A program made the position numbers and the translations under genes. DNA of 64,000 bases, from contig NZ_LDPV02000036.1 in the NCBI RefSeq assembly GCF_001038425.2, forward strand, positions 62,001 to 126,000, given 5' to 3'. This stretch comes from Ornithinibacillus contaminans (GTDB lineage: Bacteria > Bacillota > Bacilli > Bacillales > Amphibacillaceae). The notes beneath the pieces were generated by a model. The model did not search any database, had not been told where the DNA came from, and saw nothing but the letters and a program-made list of their open reading frames with translations. Shown piece after piece: positions 1 to 8,419 of the stretch (its first letter is position 1; the number at the start of each line of letters is the position of its first letter).

Positions 1-183
1 AAAGATGATTAAGTAAGTAACCGAAAAGGCTAATGATCCAATCGTGACATAAAGATTGGAAAAGATTATTGCTACTAATAGCCACAGCGCTAAAATCGTT
101 CGACGTTTTCCTTTGGGCATTAAAAATGTAACAATCACCCAAAACACCCAACTAAACCAATAAAAATAGATTCCATCCATCAT
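1..183 (-). CDS. yphA: YphA-like membrane protein (N-terminal 61 residues)
   Basis: The first 61 codons of a gene running off the left edge, with no stop inside the window. The product begins MMDGIYFYWFSWVFWV and shows two strongly hydrophobic stretches separated by a basic KGKRR loop, so it is an integral membrane protein. A GGGTGAG ribosome-binding site precedes the ATG at 183. Its place next to the S1-domain gene matches yphA in B. subtilis, whose function is unknown. The identification rests on position and hydrophobic pattern; the C-terminal part cannot be judged. Confidence 0.7.
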   Translation of the reverse strand, partial: MMDGIYFYWFSWVFWVIVTFLMPKGKRRTILALWLLVAIIFSNLYVTIGSLAFSVTYLIIF

Positions 184-247
184 GCTCTCACCCATCATTT
201 ATTATTGGTTTCCAATGGTTTTTTAAACCTTTAAAGGGGTTTAGGCA

Positions 248-280
248 TAAAAAAACTTCCTCCTATTCAAGGAAGAAGTT
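248..280 (-). terminator. Rho-independent terminator after the S1-domain gene
   Basis: Read on the minus strand, AACTTCTTCC and GGAGGAAGTT pair around a 7-nt loop and are followed by a run of T. It lies about 18 nt downstream of the S1-domain gene stop and separates it from yphA. Confidence 0.85.
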
Positions 281-297
281 ATTTAGAAAAAGATATG

Positions 298-1431
298 TTA
301 TTGTTTGAATTTATTTAATTTATCTCCGATTAGATCACCAAACTGGAAGCTTGATTGCTCTTCATCTTTTTCATATTGTTTAAATTCTTTTGCCTCTTGC
401 TCCTGTTCTATTTCACGGATACTTAAGGATATTCGTTCATCAGATTTACTAACATCTAACACTTTGACAGTCACCTGTTGGCCAACTTCTAGCACTTCTT
501 GTGGTGTACTAATATGTCTGTTGGCGATTTGAGAAATATGAACTAACCCTTCAATATTAGGTAAAACCTCTACAAACGCCCCGAAATTCACTAAACGCTT
601 CACCGTACCTTCAACGACTTGACCGGGCTTGATTTGATCCTCAATATTTTCCCATGGTCCTGGTAATACTTTTTTTCGTGAAAGTGAAATTCTTTCATTA
701 TCACGGTCAACAGAAAGAACTTCTACCTTCACCTTATCACCTTCTGAAACGACTTCGGTAGCATTTGATACGTGCTCATGAGAAAGCTGGGAAATATGGA
801 CTAATCCATCCATTCCGCCAATATCCACAAATACACCAAAATCCGTAATACGTTGAACAGTTCCTTCTAATACTTGACCAACCTCAATTGATTGAAGGAT
901 TTGATTCTTCTTGCTTGCCTGTTCAGCTTCCACAACTGCTCGGTGTGATAAAATAACACGATGTTGTTCTTTGTCTAGCTCTGTAATCTTAACCGATAAT
1001 GTACGATCTTGATAACTTGCAAAATCATCGACGAAATATGTTTCTACTAAAGATGCTGGAATGAATGCTCGTACGCCGATATCGACTACTAACCCACCTT
1101 TTACAACTTCTTTAACCTGTACGTCAAATACATCACCACGTTCGAATTTCTCTTCCAGCTCACCCCAAGCAAGCTCGCGATCTACTGTTTTTTTCGAAAG
1201 AACTACTTCATCATCTTCCACTTTCTTAATCGATAATGTTAATTCATCACCCACCTGAACAACTTCATGTGGGGTTTCAATATGTAAATTCGATAATTCA
1301 CTAATCGGGATGATACCTTCTGTTTTAAAACCAAAATCAACTAGAACATGGTTATCCTCAATTTTAACAACTGTTCCTGTGACGGTATCTCCTACATTCA
1401 CATTTAAATTCTCTTGATTTGTTTCGCTCAT
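298..1431 (-). CDS. ypfD: 30S ribosomal protein S1 homologue, four S1 domains
   Basis: A 377-residue protein with four consecutive OB-fold S1 RNA-binding domains, at about residues 14-82, 100-164, 185-253 and 270-340. The third and fourth show the classic DFGVFVDI/NFGAFVEV...GLVHISQ signature; the first two are more diverged. Firmicute S1 homologues of this size (YpfD) are shorter than the six-domain E. coli S1 and are not essential in B. subtilis; they are thought to bind mRNA or the ribosome. It follows cmk in the same orientation, as in most Bacillaceae, about 140 nt downstream, so it may be cotranscribed or have its own promoter. The acidic C-terminal tail is normal for the family. Confidence 0.93.
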   Translation of the reverse strand: MSETNQENLNVNVGDTVTGTVVKIEDNHVLVDFGFKTEGIIPISELSNLHIETPHEVVQVGDELTLSIKKVEDDEVVLSKKTVDRELAWGELEEKFERGDVFDVQVKEVVKGGLVVDIGVRAFIPASLVETYFVDDFASYQDRTLSVKITELDKEQHRVILSHRAVVEAEQASKKNQILQSIEVGQVLEGTVQRITDFGVFVDIGGMDGLVHISQLSHEHVSNATEVVSEGDKVKVEVLSVDRDNERISLSRKKVLPGPWENIEDQIKPGQVVEGTVKRLVNFGAFVEVLPNIEGLVHISQIANRHISTPQEVLEVGQQVTVKVLDVSKSDERISLSIREIEQEQEAKEFKQYEKDEEQSSFQFGDLIGDKLNKFKQ

Positions 1432-1570
1432 ATCATTTCCTCCTTAACCAGAACAAGAAAGTAGCTTTTATAATTTCTGAAAAAACCTTCTTTTTAATAA
1501 CTTCTAATATTTACATTTATTTGTCAAGTAAAGTAAATTGAAATTGTCGCGAATTACTGCTTTTTATTGT

Positions 1571-2242
1571 TTAAATAAAACGATTAACTTCTTCTAAAAT
1601 ACGATCAGCGACTTCCTCTATCGATAGAGATGTTGTATCAATTTCAATAGCATCGTCCGCCTTGACTAGTGGAGATGCCTCTCGCTCTGAATCAATTAGG
1701 TCACGCTTTTCGATTTCTTTCTTTAATTCTTCCAAGTCAGATTCGAAGCCTTTTTTGATATTTTCTATATGGCGTCTAGTGGCGCGTTCTTCAACCGACG
1801 CAATTAAAAATATCTTCACTTCTGCATCGGGAATTACCTTTGTTCCAATATCTCGTCCGTCCATAACAACACCACGTTTGGCGGCTAGGGACTGTTGTCT
1901 TGAAACCATTTCTTCTCGTATTAAACGATGCTGCGCAACGTATGATACGTTGTTTGTAACCTCATTGGTTCGAATTGCTAAGGTAACGTCACGACCATCT
2001 AAAAGCACGCGCTGGCCTTCATCCGTTTGAACTAATTCTATTTTGGTTGATGTTAACAATGAAACTAACGTATCCTCATTATTCACATCGGATTTCTCTT
2101 CTAACGCTTTTAACGTAATCGCCCGATACATTGCACCAGTATCGATGTAAATATAGGCTAGCTTGCTGGCAACGATTTTTGCCACCGTGCTTTTTCCAGC
2201 TGCTGCCGGTCCATCAATTGCAATTGCGATCTTGTTGTTCAT
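1571..2242 (-). CDS. cmk: Cytidylate kinase
   Basis: A 223-residue P-loop kinase that phosphorylates CMP and dCMP with ATP, a cytosolic step of pyrimidine nucleotide salvage and supply. The Walker A motif GPAAAGKS is at residues 11-18, followed by DTGAMYRA. The DGRDIGT motif, which contacts the nucleotide, lies mid-protein, and the length is typical of bacterial CMP kinases. A GAGAGGAATGAG ribosome-binding site precedes the ATG. It sits between the PilZ gene and the S1 gene, the conserved cmk-rpsA-like arrangement. No anomalies were seen. Confidence 0.97.
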   Translation of the reverse strand: MNNKIAIAIDGPAAAGKSTVAKIVASKLAYIYIDTGAMYRAITLKALEEKSDVNNEDTLVSLLTSTKIELVQTDEGQRVLLDGRDVTLAIRTNEVTNNVSYVAQHRLIREEMVSRQQSLAAKRGVVMDGRDIGTKVIPDAEVKIFLIASVEERATRRHIENIKKGFESDLEELKKEIEKRDLIDSEREASPLVKADDAIEIDTTSLSIEEVADRILEEVNRFI

Positions 2243-2316
2243 AAAACTCTCATTCCTCTCATTTGTCCATCAATGTTGCACTATTATCATATCACTTACT
2301 AACTAATTGTTAAAAT

Positions 2317-2976
2317 TTATTTCATTTCCTTTTGTCTTGCTTCTCGTTGTTTTTCGAAACAGTACCGAATTATTTCTTGTTGCTCTTGGGAGTCGATTGA
2401 CAGTAATTTAACGGAAGCAGTCCGTGCTTTTCGCTCATCCTCGATAATTCGAACTACCTTTCCAGATAATGTTAAATATTGATAGTCGCCAGAATGCATA
2501 TGCAATACAACATAAAGCGTAACATTCACATCTTCATTCAATTGCACACCTTTTGGTACAACAATTGATAGTCCACCACCACTGATGTCAACTGTCACAG
2601 TTGAAAATGGGGCAAACGCATCATCAGTACTATGGATCGCAACATCAACCGCCGTTTCTACCCGGACATATTGTCTGCGCTGAATTCGTTGAATCTGTTC
2701 CTTTTCTGGCAGTCTTAAAGCAAGTGCAGGTATTTTCCCCTTACGCTTTTCTTTAATAATTGTGTTAAAACGATAAATCGATTGATCCTTTTCTATGTAC
2801 TCTGCAGATAGATAAGTTCCAATTGTAAAAACCTGTGTCCGCTTCGTTTTTACATGGACAGGATAATCGATGAACAAGTATTTCTTATTTTTATCGATTA
2901 TCTTACAGCGATACATTTCATTTGCGCCACTTTCCGCATTAAATACTTCCAGTGTAAGAAAAGCACCTATTTTCAT
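2317..2976 (-). CDS. motI: PilZ-domain c-di-GMP receptor, flagellar brake (MotI/YpfA)
   Basis: A 219-residue two-domain protein of the YcgR family. The N-terminal half is a YcgR-like beta domain. The C-terminal PilZ domain starts near residue 100 with RRQYVR (RxxxR-type c-di-GMP contact) and has the second motif DISGGG. In B. subtilis the orthologue MotI (formerly YpfA/DgrA) binds c-di-GMP and stops the flagellar motor by acting on MotA. Both c-di-GMP motifs are intact, so binding is expected; motor inhibition is inferred from orthology. It lies between ypeB and cmk as in B. subtilis. A GGGGGAT ribosome-binding site precedes the start. Confidence 0.9.
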   Translation of the reverse strand: MKIGAFLTLEVFNAESGANEMYRCKIIDKNKKYLFIDYPVHVKTKRTQVFTIGTYLSAEYIEKDQSIYRFNTIIKEKRKGKIPALALRLPEKEQIQRIQRRQYVRVETAVDVAIHSTDDAFAPFSTVTVDISGGGLSIVVPKGVQLNEDVNVTLYVVLHMHSGDYQYLTLSGKVVRIIEDERKARTASVKLLSIDSQEQQEIIRYCFEKQREARQKEMK

Positions 2977-3065
2977 GTTTATCCCCCGTTTTAAGCCTCA
3001 TTTGTCTGACACTTTCATTGACATCGAGATTTGTGCCAACCCTCTACTAGTTATTATCACAAAAA

Positions 3066-3101
3066 AAAAGAAAAAGGGAAAGGTCTAAAACCCTTCCCTT
3101 A
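3066..3101 (-). terminator. Rho-independent terminator after ypeB
   Basis: On the minus strand, AAGGGAA pairs with TTCCCTT around a short loop, followed by TTTTTCTTTTTTTTT. It ends the sleB-ypeB transcript; its 5' edge overlaps the ypeB stop codon. Confidence 0.8.
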
Positions 3102-4442
3102 CGAAATTCCCGCGTAATTTATTTCTTTTCCGTTCAGTTTTTCTACTTTTTCCTCTGTACCATCCATCGCATTAATAAAGATACGGTATGTGTCATTTCC
3201 TAGTAATCCTAAATATTCATAGGTTAGCACTTCTTCCCCTAAATCATTATCGATTACCGCTAAAAATTCTTCTTGAATTTCTACATTAGGATTCACAAAT
3301 TCTCTTGCATCTTCCATTGTAAGCTTTGGCTTCGGGAGTTCTCTTTCATGATGATTCATAAAATAATTATTGGCTGTTAGTCCTAGAATATCGCCATTAT
3401 CAAGTGCTACTTTTACTTCTATCGCATCTGAGAATACCCGAACACCATCCTGGTCGTAAATAAACGAATACATGCCAACATTATCAAACTCACTACTATC
3501 TAATAAGATCATGCTTTCAAAGTCATGTTCCTGTATATATTTTTCCGCAATTTTGTAGCCATCGTTTAAGCTTAGTTTTTTCTCGCCAACAGGTCGGTCT
3601 ACTAATAATGTTATCGGATGACCACCCTTTTCGGTTACATCAAGATAGGCGCTTTTGTTGCCCTCGTTATAAGATACGCTATAGAGCGGAATATCTGCTC
3701 CTTCACCAGTTTTCGTAACGGTTATGTTCTTATCATTTTTTATATTAAACAAATCCTGACTATACTGTACTACTTTTGATTCGGATAATTTATTACCGGA
3801 AACATTTTCGTATTTGTGATTTGCTGATGATGTGCCAATAATCGAGGAGTCAACATTACTCTCAGAAAATCCTTCTACTTTTTTCTCGACTGTTTTAAAG
3901 CCATCGATAATCGTATTGTCTGCTTGCTCATCCTCTGTTGCCAAAGCAAGCTGTACATCCATCCAGCGAAGGTTATTCTCCATTGCGGTATGCTGCACCT
4001 GTCTTAGTTCATCCTTTATATCACCTGCTTGTTGATATAGATTTTCTAACGTTTTTACTTCATCATCCGATAAAGGGTCCTTCTCTAAATCTCTAATGGC
4101 AGTTCGATAAGTAAAATCACCAATGTTTGAGAGAAATTCTTCAGTTTTATTAAATGGCAAAAGCGTTAATGGGAGTTGCCCTACATTTGATAAGGCTTCT
4201 GATGTCAATCGCCAAATCTCCGCAAGTTGTGGTGATAAGCGCTCTCTCGAATTCATCGCAATTGCTGTCCCGATTTTATCATGCATCAGATCTACATTGT
4301 ATGTTAATTCGTGAAAGGAACGCTGATATGTGTTTTCCGCCTGAATTAGGATTGCGTTTTTTTCTTGATGCTCTTTATAGCCCCAAGCCGCAGTTCCTGC
4401 CACGCCTACTGCTAATACTGCTATTGCTATCCAACGAATCAT
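3099..4442 (-). CDS. ypeB: Germination protein YpeB
   Basis: A 447-residue spore protein needed for the stability and correct function of the cortex-lytic enzyme SleB. The N-terminus is one hydrophobic signal-anchor segment (about residues 3-22). A long helical region follows, then a C-terminal part with repeated PepSY-like modules of the YPEB family. The gene starts 15 nt after the sleB stop with an AGAGGTGAGG ribosome-binding site, so the two genes form an operon, as in B. subtilis and B. anthracis. In those species YpeB and SleB each depend on the other to persist in the dormant spore. The length is normal for the family and nothing is missing. Confidence 0.94.
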   Translation of the reverse strand: MIRWIAIAVLAVGVAGTAAWGYKEHQEKNAILIQAENTYQRSFHELTYNVDLMHDKIGTAIAMNSRERLSPQLAEIWRLTSEALSNVGQLPLTLLPFNKTEEFLSNIGDFTYRTAIRDLEKDPLSDDEVKTLENLYQQAGDIKDELRQVQHTAMENNLRWMDVQLALATEDEQADNTIIDGFKTVEKKVEGFSESNVDSSIIGTSSANHKYENVSGNKLSESKVVQYSQDLFNIKNDKNITVTKTGEGADIPLYSVSYNEGNKSAYLDVTEKGGHPITLLVDRPVGEKKLSLNDGYKIAEKYIQEHDFESMILLDSSEFDNVGMYSFIYDQDGVRVFSDAIEVKVALDNGDILGLTANNYFMNHHERELPKPKLTMEDAREFVNPNVEIQEEFLAVIDNDLGEEVLTYEYLGLLGNDTYRIFINAMDGTEEKVEKLNGKEINYAGIS

Positions 4443-4457
4443 AATTTCCTCACCTCT

Positions 4458-5354
4458 CTATTTACAGAAGATATGTTTACCGATTTGTTTAATTTGAGGT
4501 CTTCCCCAAATCCAGCTTGATGTCGCGGTATCTGGGTTAAAATAATAGATTGCTTCACCTGTAGGATCCCAGCCATTAATTGCATCTAATACCGCCTCTT
4601 TTGCTTTTTGATTTGGTGTTAACCAGATTTGACCATCTGCAACGGCAGTAAATGCTCGCGGTTCAAAAATAACACCAGCCACTGTATTTGGAAATGTCGC
4701 ACTTTCTACACGATTTAAAATAACGGAAGCTACTGCTACTTGACCCTCATACGGTTCACCTCTTGCTTCACCATACACGGCATTTGCCATTAGATTAATA
4801 TCGTTTTGTGAAAATCCTTGTGGAACGTTAACAGCTGCAGTTGTTCGTTCGGGAGCTGCTTGTTGTGTGTTATTTGCCGTATTCTGTGTATTTGTACTTG
4901 GCTGTTGTTTTGCTGGAGCTGTGTTTTTTGGTTGTTGATTTTTTGGTTGTTGATTTTTTGGTTTCGTTTGCTTAGTTAAATCCGTACCACCATAGTACGT
5001 AAAATCATTCCCTTTACGAATTTGCTCATGTACCCATTTCGCATCAAATTTTGACGCTTTATGCAACTTGTTTTTTGTTTTAACACCAGCTAAACCATCT
5101 ATTTTTAGTCCAAAAGCTTTTTGAAAATTACGAAGTGCCCAGTATGTTTCCCATCCAAATACACCATCAATTTTACCTTTGTAATAGCCAACATATTGCA
5201 AACGCGCCTGTAACTCAATTACATCATCACCCATTGCACCTCGCTGAATCACTTGGTTTGTAAAGGCATCTACTTCTTTAGGATTATATGTTTCTTGAAG
5301 TCCTATCGTAAATAGACATATAATAATTAAAAAGAAGCTTTTTTTCCATGTCAT
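4458..5354 (-). CDS. sleB: Spore cortex-lytic enzyme SleB
   Basis: A 298-residue exported lytic transglycosylase that cleaves muramic-delta-lactam cortex peptidoglycan during germination. A hydrophobic signal peptide is followed by a peptidoglycan-binding domain (RGAMGDDVIELQARL...). Next comes a low-complexity linker rich in Q, N, P and K, then a C-terminal Hydrolase_2 domain with AVYGEARGE, which carries the catalytic Glu. The start is placed at 5354 because GAGAGGACTCAAC gives proper spacing there; the ATG 24 nt upstream lacks a good site. The linker contains a DNA-level tandem repeat. It is the first gene of the sleB-ypeB operon, and a possible forespore (SigG-type) promoter lies upstream. 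Confidence 0.94.
   Translation of the reverse strand: MTWKKSFFLIIICLFTIGLQETYNPKEVDAFTNQVIQRGAMGDDVIELQARLQYVGYYKGKIDGVFGWETYWALRNFQKAFGLKIDGLAGVKTKNKLHKASKFDAKWVHEQIRKGNDFTYYGGTDLTKQTKPKNQQPKNQQPKNTAPAKQQPSTNTQNTANNTQQAAPERTTAAVNVPQGFSQNDINLMANAVYGEARGEPYEGQVAVASVILNRVESATFPNTVAGVIFEPRAFTAVADGQIWLTPNQKAKEAVLDAINGWDPTGEAIYYFNPDTATSSWIWGRPQIKQIGKHIFCK
4924..4961. repeat. 15-bp tandem repeat in the sleB linker
   Basis: Two exact copies of a 15-bp unit (TTTTTTGGTTGTTGA on the plus strand) at 4924-4938 and 4939-4953 are followed by a partial third copy. Because 15 is a multiple of 3, copy-number changes would keep the frame. The unit encodes a repeated Q-Q-P-K-N pentapeptide in the linker between the binding and catalytic domains of SleB. 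Confidence 0.85.
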
Positions 5355-5392
5355 GTTGAGTCCTCTCGCTTTCTTCATTATCTAGTAGTATC

Positions 5393-5421
5393 TATTTTTC
5401 GATGAAATGGTTTATTTATGC
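5393..5421 (-). promoter_or_regulatory. Possible SigG/SigF-type promoter of sleB-ypeB
   Basis: On the minus strand, GCATA (5417-5421) is followed 14 nt later by TCGAAAAATA (5393-5402). This resembles the forespore sigma-G/sigma-F consensus (GYATA, then a -10 with AxAxTA). sleB is sigma-G dependent in B. subtilis, which fits. The -10 match is only partial. Confidence 0.4.
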
Positions 5422-5499
5422 ATGAAATTCACGATTAATTTTTAGAAAACAAGTTTCAAAAATCAAGCTTTCCATTACTACTAGAGAGGAAATTTAACA

Positions 5500-5531
5500 T
5501 AAAAAAACCACTTATTGCGTTATAAGTGGTC
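5500..5531 (-). terminator. Rho-independent terminator after prsW
   Basis: On the minus strand, ACCACTTAT pairs with ATAAGTGGT (roughly 9-bp stem) and is followed by seven T. It lies about 20 nt beyond the prsW stop codon. Confidence 0.85.
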
Positions 5532-5552
5532 TACAAATGATACAATATTAGT

Positions 5553-6185
5553 TTAATGTGTGGCTTTTCGCGTACGATGCAAACCGAACCACCAAAGGAT
5601 AATCATGAACGGTATGATAACAAACGCCCATTTATCGGTGACGGATAGCATGAAATTATAACTACCATGTAGCGTAAGTGGAATCAGTAATGCAAGTATG
5701 ATATTCCAGTAAACATATCGGTTATTCATTTTAGCTTTACCGAAATGGTAGCCCATAATGACCCCAAATAAAGCATGTGATGATACGGGGAATAACGCTC
5801 TCGTAAATGCGTATTCGATCCCATTTGCAAACAAATAAAGAATGTTTTCTACCGTTGCAAACCCTAAACTGATGGAGACCGCATAGACTATCCCGTCATA
5901 ATGCGCATCAAATTCTGTGTGCTGATAGATTACATAGCGAAAAATAAACCATTTGAAAAACTCTTCTAAAAAAGCAACAACAAAAAAGGATTGGATAAAT
6001 ACATTCCCTAAATGGCCACTTTCATCTATTGCATATTGAATAAACATAATAGGAAATACGATTAAACTTCCATAGATAAATGTACGAACAATAAGTGTAA
6101 TTGGCTCGGTGATTTTATCTTTTAAATAAAAAAATGACATAAGTGCTAACGCAGGAGCAACTCCAGCAGTAATAATTGCAAGCAT
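5553..6185 (-). CDS. prsW: Intramembrane protease PrsW
   Basis: A 210-residue polytopic membrane protein of the PrsW family (CPBP-related glutamic-type intramembrane proteases). In B. subtilis PrsW makes the first cut in the anti-sigma factor RsiW and so activates SigW. Hydrophobic segments alternate with short loops. The characteristic acidic pair lies in FLEEFFKWF near residue 80, and conserved histidines occur in SSHALFGVIMGYHFG and in TLHGSYNF, as expected for the three catalytic motifs. The rsiW/sigW pair is not in this window. The length is close to that of the B. subtilis protein, and a strong terminator follows. Confidence 0.9.
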   Translation of the reverse strand: MLAIITAGVAPALALMSFFYLKDKITEPITLIVRTFIYGSLIVFPIMFIQYAIDESGHLGNVFIQSFFVVAFLEEFFKWFIFRYVIYQHTEFDAHYDGIVYAVSISLGFATVENILYLFANGIEYAFTRALFPVSSHALFGVIMGYHFGKAKMNNRYVYWNIILALLIPLTLHGSYNFMLSVTDKWAFVIIPFMIILWWFGLHRTRKATH

Positions 6186-6287
6186 AAAGATACCCTTTCA
6201 TTTAAGAACTACCTTAATCGTAACACTTAACCCTATAGTTGAAAATAGAGAAATTTTTAAAGAAATTAATTGAATGCAGGTGACAAT

Positions 6288-7259
6288 ATGAAAAAAATAA
6301 TCATTATTCATACCGGTGGAACAATCTCGATGCTCGAAAATAAAGAAACAGGCGAAGTAAATACGGTTACCGATCATCCGTTATCTAACATACCCTATCA
6401 ATTTAAAGAGGACGTAGTAATTGATGAACATATTGAATTTTCACTACCATCTCCTCATATGACACCAAATCATATGTTAACATTAGCCAAAACCGTAACA
6501 CGCTTTATTCAACAATATGATGGTATTGTCATAACACACGGGACAGATACACTAGAGGAAACGGCTTACTTTCTAAATAGTATATTAGATACCGAAAAGC
6601 CCGTCATTTTAACCGGTGCAATGCGTTCCAGTAACGAAATTGGATCTGATGCATTATACAATTTGATAAGTTCCATTCGGGTTGTTTTGTCTAAAGATGC
6701 TTATAAAAAAGGTGTATTAGTTGTAATGAATGATGAAATTCACAGTGCAACTAATGTAACAAAAACATCAACGAGTAATATTGCGACCTTCCAAAGTCCA
6801 CAATATGGACCTATTGGAATTGTAACAAAGGAATCAATTATCTTTCATCACCAGCTAATTAGTAATATTACTTTGCCTATTGATACGATAACGAAGAACA
6901 TATTTCTATTAAAAGCGTATGCAGGAATGGATAAACAAATAATTGAAGCAATTCATGCCGGAAAACCAGATGGGTTAGTTATTGAAGGACTTGGTCAAGG
7001 GAACCTGCCAAAAGAAACGATTGAACCAATCCAAAAGATGCTTGCTGATAATATTCCAATAGTCTTAGTATCTAGGTGTTTTAGAGGAACTGTACAACCA
7101 ACTTATGCTTATGAAGGTGGAGGGAAACAGCTAAAAGAAATGGGTATCATTTTTACCAATGGACTTACAGGACCAAAAGCGCGCTTAAAGCTATTAATTG
7201 CTTTAGAATATACTTCCGATCTAGAACAAATACGGAACCTATTCGAGAATGATTATTAA
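6288..7259 (+). CDS. ansA: Type I L-asparaginase
   Basis: A 323-residue cytosolic-type asparaginase (Asn to Asp plus ammonia). The first nucleophile motif HTGGTISM is at residues 8-15, and the second catalytic block THGTDTLEET contains the Thr-Asp pair. No signal peptide is present. The start is set at the ATG at 6288, preceded by AGGTGA, rather than the TTG 18 nt upstream, which has no ribosome-binding site. It is a single gene divergent from prsW and closed by a bidirectional terminator. It is not followed by the aspartase gene ansB, unlike B. subtilis ansAB. Confidence 0.92.
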   Translation: MKKIIIIHTGGTISMLENKETGEVNTVTDHPLSNIPYQFKEDVVIDEHIEFSLPSPHMTPNHMLTLAKTVTRFIQQYDGIVITHGTDTLEETAYFLNSILDTEKPVILTGAMRSSNEIGSDALYNLISSIRVVLSKDAYKKGVLVVMNDEIHSATNVTKTSTSNIATFQSPQYGPIGIVTKESIIFHHQLISNITLPIDTITKNIFLLKAYAGMDKQIIEAIHAGKPDGLVIEGLGQGNLPKETIEPIQKMLADNIPIVLVSRCFRGTVQPTYAYEGGGKQLKEMGIIFTNGLTGPKARLKLLIALEYTSDLEQIRNLFENDY

Positions 7260-7270
7260 TCAATAAAATA

Positions 7271-7318
7271 GACAAGGATGGTGTAAGCTTAAATGACAAG
7301 CCGACACCATCCTTGTTT
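7271..7318. terminator. Bidirectional terminator between asparaginase and ypdA
   Basis: CAAGGATGGTGT (7273-7284) pairs perfectly with ACACCATCCTTG (ending 7315). A TTT tract follows on the plus strand and A-rich sequence precedes it, so it can terminate both convergent genes. Confidence 0.85.
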
Positions 7319-7347
7319 CCTATTCATCAATATGGTAACAAGAGGAA

Positions 7348-8325
7348 TTACCTACTTGCAATGACTTTCGCAATTTTTTCCCCATGGAATCTTCCGTTTT
7401 CAATAAATATTTCATTATTATTATTTCCGGAAGCAACAACACCTGCAACGAAGACCCCTTTAACATTCGTTTCATAAGTATCTTCGTTATATACTGGTTT
7501 TCCATTCTCCGGAACAACCGAAACTCCTATTTCATTAATTAACGTATAATTAGGTCGGTAGCCTGTCATCGCAAATACAAAGTCACTGGCAATTTCTTTC
7601 TCATTGCCATCTACTGTATAATATAAAGCATCCTCAGTAATTTTTGACACTTCTGCTTGAAATTCCATCTTGATAATTTCTTTTCGAACTAGCGAATCAA
7701 AGTCAGGTAAAATCCAAGGCTTGATACTCTTAGAGTAAGTTTTACCTCGGTACAATACAGTAATTATTGCACCTGCCTTATGTAGCTCTAGTGCCGCATC
7801 AACAGCTGAGTTTTTTCCACCTATGACAACAACATTCTTCTTGTAATATGGATGGCCTTCTTTAAAGTAATGCATTACGTGCGGTAATTCTTCACCTGGT
7901 ACATTCATCCTATTCGGTTGATCATAGTAACCGGTAGCGATAATTACATTTTCTGCTGAATACTGTACTTTTTCGCCCGAGAACTTTTCTGTTGAAATTA
8001 GAAAGGTGCCCTCTTCTGATTTTTTTACTGACATAACGTTTTCAAATGAATGAATCCTTAATTGCTTACGTTCAGCAACATTACGGTAGTAAGCTAGCGC
8101 CTGATTTCTAACTGGCTTCTGTCTTTCGGTTATAAATGGAATATCCCCAATCTCAAGCTTATCACTTGAGCTAAAAAAAGTTTGGTGTGTTGGATAATGA
8201 TAAATCGCATTGGCAATATTACCCTTCTCAATAATTAATGCATCAATACCTTGTTCTTGAAGTGCTATACAACAGGCAAGTCCGCATGGACCAGCCCCAA
8301 TAATAATTACTTTTTCTTTCTGCAA
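7348..8325 (-). CDS. ypdA: Bacillithiol disulfide reductase, YpdA family (Bdr)
   Basis: A 325-residue FAD/NADPH-dependent oxidoreductase of the thioredoxin-reductase-like fold. The FAD dinucleotide-binding motif is GAGPCG at residues 10-15; it includes Cys14, the residue shown to be essential in S. aureus YpdA. A second NADPH-binding motif, VIGGKNSAVDAA, lies mid-protein. YpdA/Bdr reduces oxidized bacillithiol (BSSB), regenerating BSH for bacilliredoxins. A bacilliredoxin is encoded at 60162-60593. The likely start is a TTG with AAGGATG upstream. It follows gudB in the same direction but is separated from it by a terminator. Confidence 0.92.
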   Translation of the reverse strand: MQKEKVIIIGAGPCGLACCIALQEQGIDALIIEKGNIANAIYHYPTHQTFFSSSDKLEIGDIPFITERQKPVRNQALAYYRNVAERKQLRIHSFENVMSVKKSEEGTFLISTEKFSGEKVQYSAENVIIATGYYDQPNRMNVPGEELPHVMHYFKEGHPYYKKNVVVIGGKNSAVDAALELHKAGAIITVLYRGKTYSKSIKPWILPDFDSLVRKEIIKMEFQAEVSKITEDALYYTVDGNEKEIASDFVFAMTGYRPNYTLINEIGVSVVPENGKPVYNEDTYETNVKGVFVAGVVASGNNNNEIFIENGRFHGEKIAKVIASR

Positions 8326-8363
8326 TCTACGTACACATCCTTCATCAATCTATAACTAAAACC

Positions 8364-8396
8364 AAAAAACCCTTATCGTTTCGCGTGATAAGAGTT
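8364..8396 (-). terminator. Rho-independent terminator after gudB
   Basis: On the minus strand, AACTCTTATC pairs with GATAAGGGTT (one wobble) around the loop ACGCGAAAC, followed by six T. It lies just after the gudB stop codon. Confidence 0.85.
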
Positions 8397-8419
8397 ATAA
8401 GATTAGACCATAAGCAAAA

